The notes: a model not told the origin generated them from the sequence alone. Positions 1-9,709 are shown, counted from the stretch's first letter. The stretch is DNA of 59,753 bases from an uncultured Muribaculaceae bacterium (GCA_947626355.1 CANQRV010000009.1:1-59753), one strand, 5' to 3'. Made by a program: numbers and translations.

Positions 1-72
1 AAAGGGCTGACTCCTGCAATAGGTGTCAGCCCTAATTTTTCAACTGCTCAAAAAACTTTAGCGGACAGTAAT
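1..72. mobile_element. Terminal end of an insertion sequence (partial, cut by window edge)
   Basis: The segment ends with TTTAGCGGACAGTAAT at 57-72. The exact reverse complement of these 16 bases stands at 59680-59695, near the other window edge. A strong hairpin followed by T residues lies just inside. This is what two ends of the same IS would look like, with the bodies of the elements outside the window. No transposase is visible, so the IS family is not assigned. A dispersed non-IS repeat is an alternative. Confidence 0.5.
3..40 (+). terminator. Hairpin terminator inside the left IS end
   Basis: Arms AGGGCTGACTCCT (3-15) and AGGTGTCAGCCCT (21-33) form a 13-bp stem with one mismatch and a 5-nt loop, followed by AATTTTT. 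It would end transcripts entering from the left, plausibly those of a transposase outside the window. Confidence 0.6.
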
Positions 73-111
73 AGAAGTTTTAACCAGTCAGGGTGCTTGA
101 TAATGCACGGA

Positions 112-153
112 AAAAACGAAGGCGGGAGGCCGGAATCAGTTCCGGTCTCCCGC
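112..153 (-). terminator. Intrinsic terminator of htpG
   Basis: Arms at 122-135 and 140-153 (CGGGAGGCCGGAA against TTCCGGTCTCCCG) form a 14-bp stem with one G-T wobble and a 4-nt loop. Read on the minus strand the stem is followed by a T run (the A run at 112-117 on plus). It lies 37 nt beyond the htpG stop. A near relative of this hairpin is found at 53952-53981. Confidence 0.8.
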
Positions 154-189
154 TTGAAGTATGTGTTTGCCGGCTTTGCCGGCTGATTG

Positions 190-2226
190 TCAATGCAGCA
201 GGCTGACGCTGCGGCGGATGAAGTCGGTGAGCGCTTCGCCAGAGAGCAGATGCCCCTGCAGAAGCGCCAGGTCGATGATCTGCTTGACGTTGGGCTGCGT
301 CGCCCCGTATTTCTTTATGATCTCCTCCTCCTTAGAGCGGAGCTCGCCAACCTTCTTCTCCTTCTCGGAGACATCGGGAGCCGATTCCTTCTTATCCTCG
401 GCCGCCTTGCGGGCATCGGAAATCTCCTTGTTGAGGGTCTCGATCTCGGCCCTGACGGGCGTTATCTCGCCGGAGAGGGCAGTCGTGGCCTCGTCGATGA
501 TCTTCTTCACAGAAGGCTGCTCGGTGTTGACCACCAGCTCGAAGCTGTCGGGAAGCTCGCCATAGAAGCCGGCTCCCGGCTGCATGGCCGCCATCTCCTT
601 CATGCGGCGCATGAACTCGTTCTGCGTCAGTGTGGCCGGCGCGGCGTCCTCGCCGAGGGCCGCGAAGCTTACGATGAAGTTGGTCTTCTCCACAGTCGGA
701 ATCTGAGTGCGGAAGAGCGTCGACATCATGTCGGTCTGCTCCGGCGTCAACCCGGCCTCCTTGGAGTCCGACTTCACGATGAGGCGCTCCGGTATGTCGG
801 AGTCAACCCTCACGAAGCGCGTTTTCTCCTCCTTGCTCTCCAGCATGCCCATGATGTGCGAGTCGAGCTGGCCGTCCATCACGAGAACGTTGTAGCCCTT
901 GTCCTCGGTTGCCTTCACGTAGGAATACTGTGCCGTCGGGTCGGTGGCGTAGAGATAGACCACCGTGTTGTCTTTGTCGGTCTGCGAAGCCTCAACAAGC
1001 TTGCGGTATTCCTCAAGGGTGAAGTATTTGCCGGCCACATCCTTCAGGAGGAAGAACTTGCGGGCCGCGTCGGAGAACTTCTCGTCGGTGAGCATGCCGT
1101 ATTCGATGAAGATCTTGATGTCGTCCCATTTCTGCTCGAAGGAGCTGCGGTCGTCGCGATACATCTTGTCGAGCTTGTCGGCCACCTTCTTCGAGATATA
1201 GCTCGAGATCTTCTTCACCTGCTGGTCGGCCTGCAGATAGCTGCGGCTCACGTTGAGCGGGATGTCGGGGGAGTCGATCACGCCTTGCATCAGGGTCATG
1301 AACTCCGGCACCACGCCCTCCACCTGGTCGGTGACGTACACCTGGTTGCAGTAAAGCTGGATGCGGTTGCGCTGTATGTCGATGTTGGTCTTGATGCGCG
1401 GGAAGTAGAGGATGCCCGTGAGCGTGAAGGGATAGTCGACGTTGAGGTGGATCCAGAACATCGGGTCTTCCTGGCCGGGCATCAGCTCGTGGTAGAAGCG
1501 CAGGTAGTCGGCGTCGGTGAGCTCGGTGGGCTTCTTGGTCCAGAGGGGCTCGGTGGCGTTGATCACGTTGTCCTTGTCGGTGTCGACATACTTGCCGTCT
1601 TTCCACTCCTGCACCTTGCCGCTGATCACCGGCACGGGGAGGAAGCGGCAGTATTTCTTAAGAAGCGTGTCGATGCGCGTCTGCTCAAGGAATTCCTTGC
1701 TGTCGTCGTCGAGATAGAGCACGATGTCGGTGCCGCGACCGCTCTTCTCGATCTCGCGCATCTCGTATTCCGGACTGCCGTCGCAGGTCCATTCCACTGC
1801 CTTGGCGCCTTCCTTATAGGAGAGGGAGCGGATCACGACCTTCTTCGACACCATGAAGGCCGAGTAGAAGCCGAGGCCGAAGTGGCCGATGATGGAGTTG
1901 GCCGTGTCCTTGTATTTGGCGAGGAACTCCTCCGCGCCGGAGAATGCTATCTGGTTGATGTATTTGTCGATATCCTCGGCGTCCATACCGATGCCGTGGT
2001 CGGAGACCGTGAGCGTGCCGGCTTCCTTGTCGACGCTCACCTTCACGTTCATCTCGCCCAGCTCTCCCTTGAAGTCGCCGAACGACGAGAGGGTCTTCAG
2101 CTTCTGCGTGGCGTCGATGGCGTTCGACACAAGCTCGCGCAGGAATATCTCGTGGTCGCTGTAGAGAAACTTCTTGATGACGGGAAAGATGTTTTCGGTG
2201 GTCACACCGATTTTGCCTGTTGCCAT
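190..2226 (-). CDS. htpG: Chaperone protein HtpG (Hsp90 family)
   Basis: ATP-dependent cytosolic chaperone of the Hsp90 family, which remodels client proteins as a dimer. The 678-residue length is close to the longer HtpG form known in Bacteroidota. The N-terminal GHKL ATPase domain is recognisable: FLRELVSNAIDA with the catalytic Glu and nucleotide-binding Asn near residue 30-40, DHGIGM with the Asp contacting adenine, and GHFGLGFYSAF forming the ATP lid. The middle domain holds the conserved NVSRSYLQ arginine segment, and a C-terminal dimerisation region follows. The start ATG has an AT-rich leader. No CIRCE operator is visible upstream, so heat-shock control by HrcA is not supported. A strong terminator lies downstream. 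The antisense frame is open for 690 codons but has no protein-like features. Confidence 0.97.
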   Translation of the reverse strand: MATGKIGVTTENIFPVIKKFLYSDHEIFLRELVSNAIDATQKLKTLSSFGDFKGELGEMNVKVSVDKEAGTLTVSDHGIGMDAEDIDKYINQIAFSGAEEFLAKYKDTANSIIGHFGLGFYSAFMVSKKVVIRSLSYKEGAKAVEWTCDGSPEYEMREIEKSGRGTDIVLYLDDDSKEFLEQTRIDTLLKKYCRFLPVPVISGKVQEWKDGKYVDTDKDNVINATEPLWTKKPTELTDADYLRFYHELMPGQEDPMFWIHLNVDYPFTLTGILYFPRIKTNIDIQRNRIQLYCNQVYVTDQVEGVVPEFMTLMQGVIDSPDIPLNVSRSYLQADQQVKKISSYISKKVADKLDKMYRDDRSSFEQKWDDIKIFIEYGMLTDEKFSDAARKFFLLKDVAGKYFTLEEYRKLVEASQTDKDNTVVYLYATDPTAQYSYVKATEDKGYNVLVMDGQLDSHIMGMLESKEEKTRFVRVDSDIPERLIVKSDSKEAGLTPEQTDMMSTLFRTQIPTVEKTNFIVSFAALGEDAAPATLTQNEFMRRMKEMAAMQPGAGFYGELPDSFELVVNTEQPSVKKIIDEATTALSGEITPVRAEIETLNKEISDARKAAEDKKESAPDVSEKEKKVGELRSKEEEIIKKYGATQPNVKQIIDLALLQGHLLSGEALTDFIRRSVSLLH

Positions 2227-2343
2227 AATTTATGTGTTTTGATATTGTTTTCTACATGAGGCTTTGCAAATAGCATGCCATTCTGTCAATATCAACAATC
2301 CACAGGCGCAAGAGGTTGAATGTCAGTGTTGTTTTATGTTGTC

Positions 2344-3588
2344 TCACTCATAGCGCATTGTCTCGGCCGGCGATATCTTTGACACAAAGCGCGAGGGGAG
2401 GATCAATACGAGATACACCACTAATAGCACTCCGGCGTTGAGCGCCGCCACCGCGGGCCACGATATCACCACCGGCACGAAGTCGATGTAGTATGACTCC
2501 GGGTCGAGAGGTATGAAGTGGGTGGCCTTCTGCGCATAGAGCAGTCCGAGCATCGCGGCGTTGCCTATGATGAGACCGGTGAGCGCAATCCTCACGGCCA
2601 GCAGCATGAACACCTGCCTCACCTTCGACGTCGGCGCCCCCAGCGATTTCATCAGCCCGATGAAGCGCTTCTTGTCGAGGATGATGATGAGCATTCCCGA
2701 CACGAGGGTGATACAGGCCACGAAGGTCATCAATATCAGCACCACCGCCACGTTGGTGTCGAGCAGCGAAAGCCAGCGGAAGAATCCCGCTCCCTGATTG
2801 TAGACGTTGTCGACATGATATGCCTTGAAGATGAGCCCCTCGGCCAGCGCCCGCTTGAGTGTCAGGTCGAGCTGCACGGCATACTCCGGAGCCATGCGCG
2901 GCCTGTCTACCGTGACAACTATGGAGATTCCCTGACGGTCGTTGAGCGCCGCCAGACGCTGGATCAGCGACAGCGGGCCGAACACCAGCACATCATCGTA
3001 GCTCTCGAAATGCGAGTTGAAGACCCCCGCCACCTCCAGCCGCCTAACCCTGATATCGTCGCTGAAGAAATACGTATCGACCTTGTCGCCCGCATGCAGG
3101 CCCAGCTCTCGCGATGCGATCGCCGAGATGAGGATCTTGTAGCTGCTGTCGTCTCTGGAGTAGTCGGGCATCTCGCCTTCCTCGAGGGTGGAGGCAAGGA
3201 ATTCGCGCGTCACTCCCTCCGGGATTCCCTTGAAGTATATCCCCTTGAAGTCGCCGGGCGTCTTAAGGATGCCGGGAATCACGGCCTGAAGCGAATAGTC
3301 CTTTATATAAGGTATGGTGTCGAGTATGCTGCGGATGGTGGGGGTGAGCGTCACTATGTTGGAGTCGTCGGGCGAGAGGGGATAGGAGTAGACGGTGAGG
3401 TGGGAGTTGAAGCCCACCACCTTGTCTTCGATCTCCTTTTTGAAGCCGAGCACAATGGCTATGGAGGTGAGCATCAGGGCCACCGACAGGGCCACCGCCG
3501 CTATCGCCACCCTGACCGCCGGGCTCGCCTTGCGCCCGCCGGGCCCCAGTGAGAGGCGCCGCGCTATGAAGAGGGGATATCCGTTCAT
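2344..3588 (-). CDS. FtsX/LolE-family ABC transporter permease
   Basis: Inner-membrane permease of the LolC/LolE-MacB type, about 414 residues from the chosen start MNGYPLFIARR. An N-terminal membrane segment (about residues 23-46) is followed by a periplasmic domain of roughly 220 residues, and then three hydrophobic segments before the end, which is the usual FtsX-like topology. LolCE members extract lipoproteins from the inner membrane, so that role is possible but not shown. No ATPase gene adjoins it; the nearest candidate is the FtsE-like gene at 44363. The open frame extends to 3717, but a promoter -7 motif at 3631-3638 would place the transcript start downstream of that point, so 3588 (or ATG 3603) is preferred. 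Confidence 0.8.
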   Translation of the reverse strand: MNGYPLFIARRLSLGPGGRKASPAVRVAIAAVALSVALMLTSIAIVLGFKKEIEDKVVGFNSHLTVYSYPLSPDDSNIVTLTPTIRSILDTIPYIKDYSLQAVIPGILKTPGDFKGIYFKGIPEGVTREFLASTLEEGEMPDYSRDDSSYKILISAIASRELGLHAGDKVDTYFFSDDIRVRRLEVAGVFNSHFESYDDVLVFGPLSLIQRLAALNDRQGISIVVTVDRPRMAPEYAVQLDLTLKRALAEGLIFKAYHVDNVYNQGAGFFRWLSLLDTNVAVVLILMTFVACITLVSGMLIIILDKKRFIGLMKSLGAPTSKVRQVFMLLAVRIALTGLIIGNAAMLGLLYAQKATHFIPLDPESYYIDFVPVVISWPAVAALNAGVLLVVYLVLILPSRFVSKISPAETMRYE

Positions 3589-3630
3589 CGAGTCTGTTTT
3601 CATCCGGCGCCCGACTGCCGGGCGCCGCTG

Positions 3631-3638
3631 CAAAATTA
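3631..3638 (-). promoter_or_regulatory. Bacteroidota -7 element for the FtsX/LolE-like permease
   Basis: TAATTTTG on the minus strand fits the TAnnTTTG consensus and lies about 45 nt before ATG 3588. No good -33 TTTG is visible 19-20 nt further upstream, so the assignment rests on the -7 element only. Confidence 0.45.
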
Positions 3639-3841
3639 GCCAAAAAATATGTAGCTTCATAGCTCCGGGCCCCGGAACATTTAATTTTGGGAATTTTCGG
3701 CGAAAATATTTGGTCATAACCCAAACAAATATTAATTTTGACCCGGTAAAGCGGCATAAGTACGCTGCCTTATATCAATATGCCAGAAATACACGACACG
3801 GCATGTGAAAAACCAAAACTAACCTAAAAGAAGCCAAAAAA

Positions 3842-4936
3842 ATGGAAGAAAATCTAATGAAAACCTGTCTTCACGACCGCCATGTCAAGCAGGGTGCCCT
3901 TATGTCGCCGTTTGGCGGATTCGACATGCCGATACAGTATGTAGGCATCGCTGAGGAGCACAACGCAGTGCGCCACGAGGTAGGCGTCTTCGACGTCAGC
4001 CACATGGGTGAGGTCAGGGTCAAGGGCCCGGATGCCTACAAGTATGTAAGCCATATCTTCGTCAACGACGTGACGGGCGCTCCCGACGGCCAGATCTTCT
4101 ACGGAATGATGTGCTACGAGAACGGCGGCACTGTCGACGATCTCCTCGTATATAAGGTAAACGACCAGGAGTATTTCCTCGTGATCAACGCCGCCAACAT
4201 CGTCAAGGACGTGGCATGGATCATGAAGAACGCCGAGGGCTTCAATGTCGAGATCACCGACGAGAGCCCTAAATACGGCGAGGTGGCCGTGCAGGGCCCC
4301 AAGGCAGAGGAGACTGTCGAGAAGGTGCTCGGCCTTCCCGTGAAGGACATCGCTTTCTACAATTTCAAGACCTTCGACGTTGACGGCGAGGAGATCATCG
4401 TGAGCCGCACCGGTTACACCGGCGAGGACGGCTTCGAGATCTACGGCAGCCACGACTACATTCGCAAGGTGTGGGATCTCCTGATGGAGGCCGGCGTGCA
4501 GGCCTGCGGCCTCGGCTGCCGCGACACCCTCCGCTTCGAGGTGGGCCTTCCCCTATACGGCGATGAGCTCAGCGCCGACATCACTCCCATCGAGGCGAGC
4601 CTCAGCATGTTCGTCAAGCTCGACAAGCCCGAGTTCATCGGCAAGGAGGCTCTTGCAAAGCAGAAGGCCGAGGGCGTGAAACACCGCATTGTCGGCATCG
4701 AGCTCGAGGGCAACGCTATCCCGCGCCACGGCTATCCCGTGGAGGCCGACGGCAAGGTGATCGGCGAGGTCACCACCGGCTACCGCTCCATCTCCACAGG
4801 CAAGAGCGTGGCCATGGCTATGGTCGACAAGCCCTACGACAAGCTCGGCACTCCCGTCGAGATCCGTATCCGTAAGAAGACCTTCCCCGGCAAGGTGGTG
4901 AAGAAGCGCTTCTACGACAAGAACTACAAAAAATAA
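3842..4936 (+). CDS. gcvT: Aminomethyltransferase (glycine cleavage T-protein)
   Basis: The T-protein takes the aminomethyl group from lipoyl-H-protein, transfers the one-carbon unit to tetrahydrofolate and releases ammonia. The length of 364 residues is standard. The N-terminal stretch [15 protein letters not shown], the FDVSHMGEV motif, the [14 protein letters not shown] segment and the [18 protein letters not shown] segment are all characteristic, the last two lining the folate site. It is the first gene of an operon gcvT-gcvH-gcvPA-gcvPB-lpdA. The start could be ATG 3842 or ATG 3857; both follow an A-rich leader. No glycine riboswitch was recognised in the upstream 250 nt, so regulation is not evident. 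Confidence 0.96.
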   Translation: MEENLMKTCLHDRHVKQGALMSPFGGFDMPIQYVGIAEEHNAVRHEVGVFDVSHMGEVRVKGPDAYKYVSHIFVNDVTGAPDGQIFYGMMCYENGGTVDDLLVYKVNDQEYFLVINAANIVKDVAWIMKNAEGFNVEITDESPKYGEVAVQGPKAEETVEKVLGLPVKDIAFYNFKTFDVDGEEIIVSRTGYTGEDGFEIYGSHDYIRKVWDLLMEAGVQACGLGCRDTLRFEVGLPLYGDELSADITPIEASLSMFVKLDKPEFIGKEALAKQKAEGVKHRIVGIELEGNAIPRHGYPVEADGKVIGEVTTGYRSISTGKSVAMAMVDKPYDKLGTPVEIRIRKKTFPGKVVKKRFYDKNYKK

Positions 4937-4964
4937 TCAATCTATCATAATACCTTAAGACCAA

Positions 4965-5345
4965 ATGAGCAAGATAGTAGAGGAACTCCGCTATGCGGAC
5001 TCCCATGAATGGGTGAGATTGGAAGGCGACATCGCCACAGTAGGCATCACTGACTATGCCCAGCACGCACTCGGCGACATCGTGTATGTCGACATGCCCG
5101 AGGTCGGCGACGAGGTGACTGCCGGCGAGGATTTCGGCGCCGTGGAGTCGGTGAAGGCCGCCAGCGACCTTATCTCTCCGGTATCCGGTGAGGTAGTTGA
5201 GGTCAACGAGGCTCTCGAGGACGAGCCCGGACTCATCAACCAGGATGCCTTCGGCGCCTGGATCATGAAGGTGCGCGTGGCAGACACCGCAGAGATCGAC
5301 GCTCTGCTCGACGCCGCTGCTTACGCCAAAATCTGTGAAGAGTAA
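4965..5345 (+). CDS. gcvH: Glycine cleavage system H protein
   Basis: Lipoyl-carrying shuttle protein of the glycine cleavage complex, 126 residues, the normal size. The lipoylation site is Lys64 in AVESVKAASDL, within the typical hairpin of a lipoyl domain. The N-terminal DSHEWVRLEGDIATVGITDYAQ and the C-terminal GAWIMKVRV segments match the family. It lies 28 nt after gcvT on the same strand. A 28-nt perfect palindrome follows it before gcvPA. Confidence 0.97.
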   Translation: MSKIVEELRYADSHEWVRLEGDIATVGITDYAQHALGDIVYVDMPEVGDEVTAGEDFGAVESVKAASDLISPVSGEVVEVNEALEDEPGLINQDAFGAWIMKVRVADTAEIDALLDAAAYAKICEE

Positions 5346-5370
5346 GCCGACACCCAATTCAAACTGTTAA

Positions 5371-5398
5371 TTCCTCCGGCCATCGATGGCCGGAGGAA
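5371..5398 (+). repeat. Perfect palindrome between gcvH and gcvPA
   Basis: Arms TTCCTCCGGCCATC and GATGGCCGGAGGAA form a perfect 28-nt inverted repeat centred at 5384/5385. No T run follows, so it is not a standard intrinsic terminator. It could be an mRNA-stabilising or processing hairpin that tunes the H:P protein ratio (inference). Confidence 0.7.
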
Positions 5399-5420
5399 CA
5401 ATTAATTATTGATAGATGCC

Positions 5421-6749
5421 ATGAGCAACAGATATATACCTCATACCCAGGTCGACATCGACAAGATGCTGAAGCGCATCGGCGTGTCGAGTGTCGACGA
5501 CCTCTACAGCGATATTCCGCAGGAGGTCATCTTCCGAGAGGAATACAATATTCCCTCGGCTATGTCGGAAATCGAGCTCCGCCGCCATTTCCAGGAGCTC
5601 GCCGGCAAAAACCGCTCCCTCACCGTCTTCGCCGGTGGTGGCGCCTACGACCATTATTCTCCCTCCACGGTGGCCCACCTCCTTCAGAGAAGCGAGTTTT
5701 ACACCGCCTACACTCCCTACCAGCCCGAGATCTCCCAGGGCACCCTCCAGTATATCTTCGAGTATCAGAGCATGATCTCCGAGCTCACCGGCATGGAGGC
5801 CACCAACGCCTCGATGTACGACGGCGCTACCGCCACCGCCGAGGTGATGTTCATGATGGTGGCTTCGGCAAAGAAGAAAAACCGCGTGCTCATCTCCGCC
5901 ACTGTCAGCGACCGCGTGCAGAACGTGGTGAAGACCTACGCCAAGTTCCATGGCGTAGACCTTACTGTCGTGCCTGAGAAGGACGGTGTCAGCGACCTCG
6001 ACGCCATCAAGAAGGAGCTCGAGGCCGGCGATGTGGCCGGTGTCATCGTGCCATGTCCCAATAAATACGGTATAATAGAGGATTTCACCGGCTTTGCCGA
6101 CGCCATCCACGCCGCCAAGGCCGCTCTTGCCATCAATGCCGACCCCTCCACTCTCGCCGTGCTCCGCACTCCCGCCGAATGGGATGCCGACGTGGCCTGC
6201 GGCGACGGCCAGAGCCTCGGCATGCCCCTCCAGTTCGGAGGTCCCTACCTGGGCTATATCTCCTGCTCCAAGTCGATGCTCCGCAAGATGCCGGGCCGCG
6301 TGGTAGGCGCCACCAGGGACGCCGACGGCAAGCGTGGCTACGTGCTCACCCTCCAGGCCCGTGAGCAGCACATACGCCGCGAGAAGGCCACCAGCAACAT
6401 CTGCTCCAACCAGAGCCTTATGGCCCTCTATGCCACCATATACCTCGCCCTCATGGGCCCCGAAGGCATGCGTGAGGTTAACGAGGCTTCCGCCGCAGGC
6501 GCCCACTACCTCTACAGCCGCCTGCTCGAGACCGGCCTCTTCACAGACCCCTTCGGAAAGCCTTTTCTCAAGGAATTCACCCTCCACACCGACCTCGACG
6601 TGGCCGCCCTCAACAGGCGACTGCTCGACAACGGCATCATGGGTGGCCTCGATCTCGGCAACGGCCTCGTGTCTTTTGCCGTCACCGAAAAGCGTACCCG
6701 TGAGGAAATCGATACTTTAGTTAAACTTATCGCGGAGGAAAAGAAATGA
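5421..6749 (+). CDS. gcvPA: Glycine dehydrogenase (decarboxylating) subunit 1
   Basis: N-terminal half of the P-protein in the two-subunit form, 442 residues. It starts [21 protein letters not shown]; the frame runs up to a TTG at 5409, but the ATG at 5421 gives the usual N-terminus. The segments [37 protein letters not shown] and ICSNQ near residue 320 are typical of GcvPA. With subunit 2 it decarboxylates glycine and loads the aminomethyl group onto lipoyl-GcvH. The stop overlaps the next start by 4 nt (ATGA), suggesting coupled translation of the two subunits. Many Bacteroides carry a fused P-protein instead, so the split type is worth noting. Confidence 0.96.
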   Translation: MSNRYIPHTQVDIDKMLKRIGVSSVDDLYSDIPQEVIFREEYNIPSAMSEIELRRHFQELAGKNRSLTVFAGGGAYDHYSPSTVAHLLQRSEFYTAYTPYQPEISQGTLQYIFEYQSMISELTGMEATNASMYDGATATAEVMFMMVASAKKKNRVLISATVSDRVQNVVKTYAKFHGVDLTVVPEKDGVSDLDAIKKELEAGDVAGVIVPCPNKYGIIEDFTGFADAIHAAKAALAINADPSTLAVLRTPAEWDADVACGDGQSLGMPLQFGGPYLGYISCSKSMLRKMPGRVVGATRDADGKRGYVLTLQAREQHIRREKATSNICSNQSLMALYATIYLALMGPEGMREVNEASAAGAHYLYSRLLETGLFTDPFGKPFLKEFTLHTDLDVAALNRRLLDNGIMGGLDLGNGLVSFAVTEKRTREEIDTLVKLIAEEKK

Positions 6750-8218
6750 AAATCTACGACAAACTCATATTCGAGCTCTCCAAGCCCGGCCGCAAGGGCT
6801 ATGAGCTTCCCAAGACAGACTACGCTGGCAATGCCTTAAAGGATATACCGTCCAACCTCCTGCGCAAAGAGGCTCCCGCCCTCCCGGAGGTGACGGAGCT
6901 CGACGTGACCCGCCACTACACCAACCTCTCCAACAAGAATTTCGGCGTCGATACAGGCTTCTATCCCCTCGGAAGCTGCACGATGAAATACAATCCGAAA
7001 ATCAACGAGGAGCTCGCCGCCATGCCCGGGTTCGCATCCCTTCATCCTCTTCAGGACGAGGAGAGCGTTCAGGGAGCCCTCGAGCTCTACTATAATCTCC
7101 AGCAGGCCCTCGCCAATATCGCCGGCCTCGCCGAATTCACGCTCAATCCCTATGCCGGCGCCCACGGTGAGCTCACAGGCCTCATGGTGATGCGCCAGTA
7201 TCACATGGCCCGCGGCGACCACAAGCGCACACGCGTCATCGTGCCCAATTCGGCCCACGGCACAAACCCCGCCTCCGCGATGGTCTCCGGCCTCGAGGTG
7301 GTGGAGGTGAAATCACGCCCCAACGGCTCGATCGATATCGAGGACCTCAAGCCGCTGCTCGACGACACTATCGCCGGTATCATGATGACAAACCCCAACA
7401 CGCTGGGTATGTTTGAGACCGAGATCACCGAGATCGCCAAGCTCGTGCACGAGGCAGGCGGCCTCCTCTACTACGACGGCGCCAACCTCAACCCGATGCT
7501 CGGCAAAGTGCGTCCCGGCGACATGGGCTTCGACATCATGCACATCAACCTCCACAAGACTTTCTCCACTCCTCACGGAGGCGGCGGCCCCGGCTCCGGC
7601 CCTGTGGGCGTGGCTGAGCATCTGCGTCATTTCCTCCCCAACCCCCGCGTGGTGAAGGACGCCGAAGGCCGCTATCATGTCACCGCCGACAGCGAGAGCC
7701 TCGGAAGCATCTCCACTTTCCTCGGCAATTTCGGCGTGATGATGAAGGCTTACGCCTACATCCTGAGCCTCGGTAAGGAGAACATCCGCAATGTCGGCCC
7801 CATGGCCACCCTCAATGCCAACTACATCAAGGAGAGCCTCAAGGACGACTATCTGCTCCCCATCGAAGGCGCCTGCAAGCATGAGTTCGTATTCGACGGC
7901 CTCAAGGACAAGTCGACCGACGTCACCACCCTCAACGTGGCCAAGCGTCTGCTCGACTACGGCTTCCATGCTCCCACGATCTATTTCCCGCTGCTATTCC
8001 ATGAGTCGATGATGATCGAGCCCACGGAGACAGAGAGCCTCGAGACTCTCGACGAGTTCATCGACGTGATGCACAAGGTGGCGCGCGAGGCCCGCGAGAC
8101 TCCCGAAGAGGTGAAGAACGCCCCCCTCACAACTATTGTGCGCAAGCTCGACGAGACGGGCGCGGCCAAGAACCCCATACTAACCTACAGGGCCATGAAA
8201 GAGGCCTGCGCCAAATAA
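6746..8218 (+). CDS. gcvPB: Glycine dehydrogenase (decarboxylating) subunit 2
   Basis: C-terminal, PLP-binding half of the split P-protein, 490 residues. The PLP lysine is Lys271 in [19 protein letters not shown], and the [14 protein letters not shown] segment and [12 protein letters not shown] loop are conserved. It catalyses PLP-dependent decarboxylation of glycine together with GcvPA. Its start codon overlaps the gcvPA stop, and its stop lies 7 nt before lpdA. Confidence 0.97.
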   Translation: MKIYDKLIFELSKPGRKGYELPKTDYAGNALKDIPSNLLRKEAPALPEVTELDVTRHYTNLSNKNFGVDTGFYPLGSCTMKYNPKINEELAAMPGFASLHPLQDEESVQGALELYYNLQQALANIAGLAEFTLNPYAGAHGELTGLMVMRQYHMARGDHKRTRVIVPNSAHGTNPASAMVSGLEVVEVKSRPNGSIDIEDLKPLLDDTIAGIMMTNPNTLGMFETEITEIAKLVHEAGGLLYYDGANLNPMLGKVRPGDMGFDIMHINLHKTFSTPHGGGGPGSGPVGVAEHLRHFLPNPRVVKDAEGRYHVTADSESLGSISTFLGNFGVMMKAYAYILSLGKENIRNVGPMATLNANYIKESLKDDYLLPIEGACKHEFVFDGLKDKSTDVTTLNVAKRLLDYGFHAPTIYFPLLFHESMMIEPTETESLETLDEFIDVMHKVAREARETPEEVKNAPLTTIVRKLDETGAAKNPILTYRAMKEACAK

Positions 8219-8225
8219 GACACTC

Positions 8226-9584
8226 ATGCATAGCGATCTTATCATCATCGGTGCCGGTCCCGGCGGCTACGAGACCGCTCTCGAGGCCGCCCGCCGAGGC
8301 AAGTCGGTGACCCTCTTCAACGGCGGTGCCCTCGGTGGCACCTGCCTCAACGAGGGATGCATCCCCACGAAATGTCTCTGCCGCAACGCGGAGATTGTCT
8401 CCCAGTTCAAGAACGCCGAGGAGTTCGGCATCGACGACTTCACTTTCGCCGTGGATTTCTCGAAGGTGATGGAGCGCAAGGAGAAAATAGTCTCCCAGCT
8501 GCGCGACGGCGTCGGCATGCTGCTCAAGGGCGCTAAGGTGAATGTGGTCGACGCGATGGCCTCGTTCAAGGACGCCCGCACGGTAGTGGCGGCCGGCGAG
8601 GAATACACCGCCGACAACATCATCATCGCCACGGGCAGCGTCTCTAAGTCGCTGCCGATTCCCGGCCATGACCTCGACATCGTGAGGGATTCCTCCTCGA
8701 TGCTCTCCATCAGCTATGTGCCGGAGAGCCTCACCATCATCGGCGGCGGCGTGATCGGCATGGAGTTCGCCTCCGTGTTCTCCGCCTTCGGCTCGAAGGT
8801 GACGGTCATCGAGTTCATGAAGCAGATCCTTCCCCCGTTCGACGGCGATATCGCCAAGCGCCTGAAGCAGGCCCTCGCCAAGAAGGGCATAAAGATTGTG
8901 ACGGGCGCTGCCGCCAAGTCGATAGAGAAGACTGCCGACGGCGCTGTGGAGGTGACCTACGAGCTCAAGGGGAAAGAGGAGAAGGTGGTTTCAGCCGACC
9001 TCCTCATGGCTGTGGGACGCGCCCCGCGTCTTCAGGATCTCAACCTCGAGTCCACCGGTGTGGAGTTCTCTCCGCGTGGCATCGTGGTCGACGACAATAT
9101 GGCCACCAATGTGCCGGGCATCTACGCCATCGGCGACGTCAACGCCCGCATGATGCTTGCCCATGTAGCCTCGTTCCAGGGCATCCGCGCCCTCAACGCC
9201 ATCGACGGCAAGAGCGACACAATCCGCTTCGACATCGTGCCTTCGGCTGTGTTTGTTGTGCCCGAGTGCGGCATGACCGGCCTCACCGAGGAGCAGTGCA
9301 AGGCCCAGGGCATCGACATCGTCATCGGCCAGAGCTTCTTCCGCGCCAACGGCAAGTCGCTCGCCATGGGTGAGCCGGAGGGCCTCTGCAAGCTGATATT
9401 CCGCAAGGATGACCACCGCCTCGTCGGCGCCCACATCATGGGCGTGGAGGCAGCCGACCTTGCCCAGCAGTGTGCCGATTTCATGAACGCCTCGATGACA
9501 CTCGAGGGAATCGAGAACGTGATCTTCGGACACCCGACGGTCAGCGAGGTGATACTCTCCGCCTGCCACAACGTCAAGCTCTGA
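8226..9584 (+). CDS. lpdA: Dihydrolipoyl dehydrogenase (L-protein)
   Basis: FAD- and NAD-dependent enzyme that reoxidises dihydrolipoyl-GcvH, 452 residues. An N-terminal dinucleotide fold (IIIGAGPGGYETALEA) precedes the redox disulfide Cys40/Cys45 in GGTCLNEGCIPTK. A second dinucleotide fold (TIIGGGVIGMEFASVFSAFG) and the GIYAIGDVN FAD motif follow, and the C-terminal FGHPTVSE supplies the catalytic His-Glu pair. There is no N-terminal lipoyl domain. As the last gene of the gcv operon it is probably dedicated to glycine cleavage, although it might also serve 2-oxoacid dehydrogenases. A long palindromic terminator follows. Confidence 0.95.
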   Translation: MHSDLIIIGAGPGGYETALEAARRGKSVTLFNGGALGGTCLNEGCIPTKCLCRNAEIVSQFKNAEEFGIDDFTFAVDFSKVMERKEKIVSQLRDGVGMLLKGAKVNVVDAMASFKDARTVVAAGEEYTADNIIIATGSVSKSLPIPGHDLDIVRDSSSMLSISYVPESLTIIGGGVIGMEFASVFSAFGSKVTVIEFMKQILPPFDGDIAKRLKQALAKKGIKIVTGAAAKSIEKTADGAVEVTYELKGKEEKVVSADLLMAVGRAPRLQDLNLESTGVEFSPRGIVVDDNMATNVPGIYAIGDVNARMMLAHVASFQGIRALNAIDGKSDTIRFDIVPSAVFVVPECGMTGLTEEQCKAQGIDIVIGQSFFRANGKSLAMGEPEGLCKLIFRKDDHRLVGAHIMGVEAADLAQQCADFMNASMTLEGIENVIFGHPTVSEVILSACHNVKL

Positions 9585-9595
9585 CGACTGACATT

Positions 9596-9637
9596 AACAT
9601 AAGGAGGACGCCGTCCGGACGGCGTCCTCCTTATGTT
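9596..9637 (+). terminator. Long palindromic terminator after the gcv operon
   Basis: A perfect 42-nt inverted repeat whose left arm runs 9596-9616 and contains AGGAGGACGCCGTCC. It ends in TTATGTTT rather than a full T run. It lies between convergent genes (lpdA and the MBL hydrolase) and may act in both directions. Confidence 0.7.
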
Positions 9638-9649
9638 TCGGTCTGTAGA

Positions 9650-9693
9650 GACGCTTTTCAAAGCGTCCGCCCGGCGAAAACCGGTAGGTTTTC
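9650..9693. repeat. Two further short palindromes in the lpdA/MBL intergenic region
   Basis: GACGCTTT (9650-9657) pairs with AAAGCGTC (9660-9667), and GAAAACC (9676-9682) pairs with GGTTTTC (9687-9693). Together with the 42-nt palindrome just upstream they fill the convergent intergenic region with three consecutive hairpins. On the minus strand they could terminate the MBL hydrolase transcript. Confidence 0.6.
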
Positions 9694-9709
9694 CGGTCAA
9701 GGATGATTC

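Noticed and set aside
187-2259. A 690-codon plus-strand ORF opposite htpG
   Set aside because: Shadow of htpG caused by codon bias; the translation is a low-complexity mix of V, L, H, G and E without domain features.
2227-2343. CIRCE operator upstream of htpG
   Set aside because: No TTAGCACTC-N9-GAGTGCTAA-like repeat is present.
3589-3841. Glycine riboswitch upstream of gcvT
   Set aside because: No recognisable conserved core or tandem aptamer, and no terminator/antiterminator hairpin in the leader.
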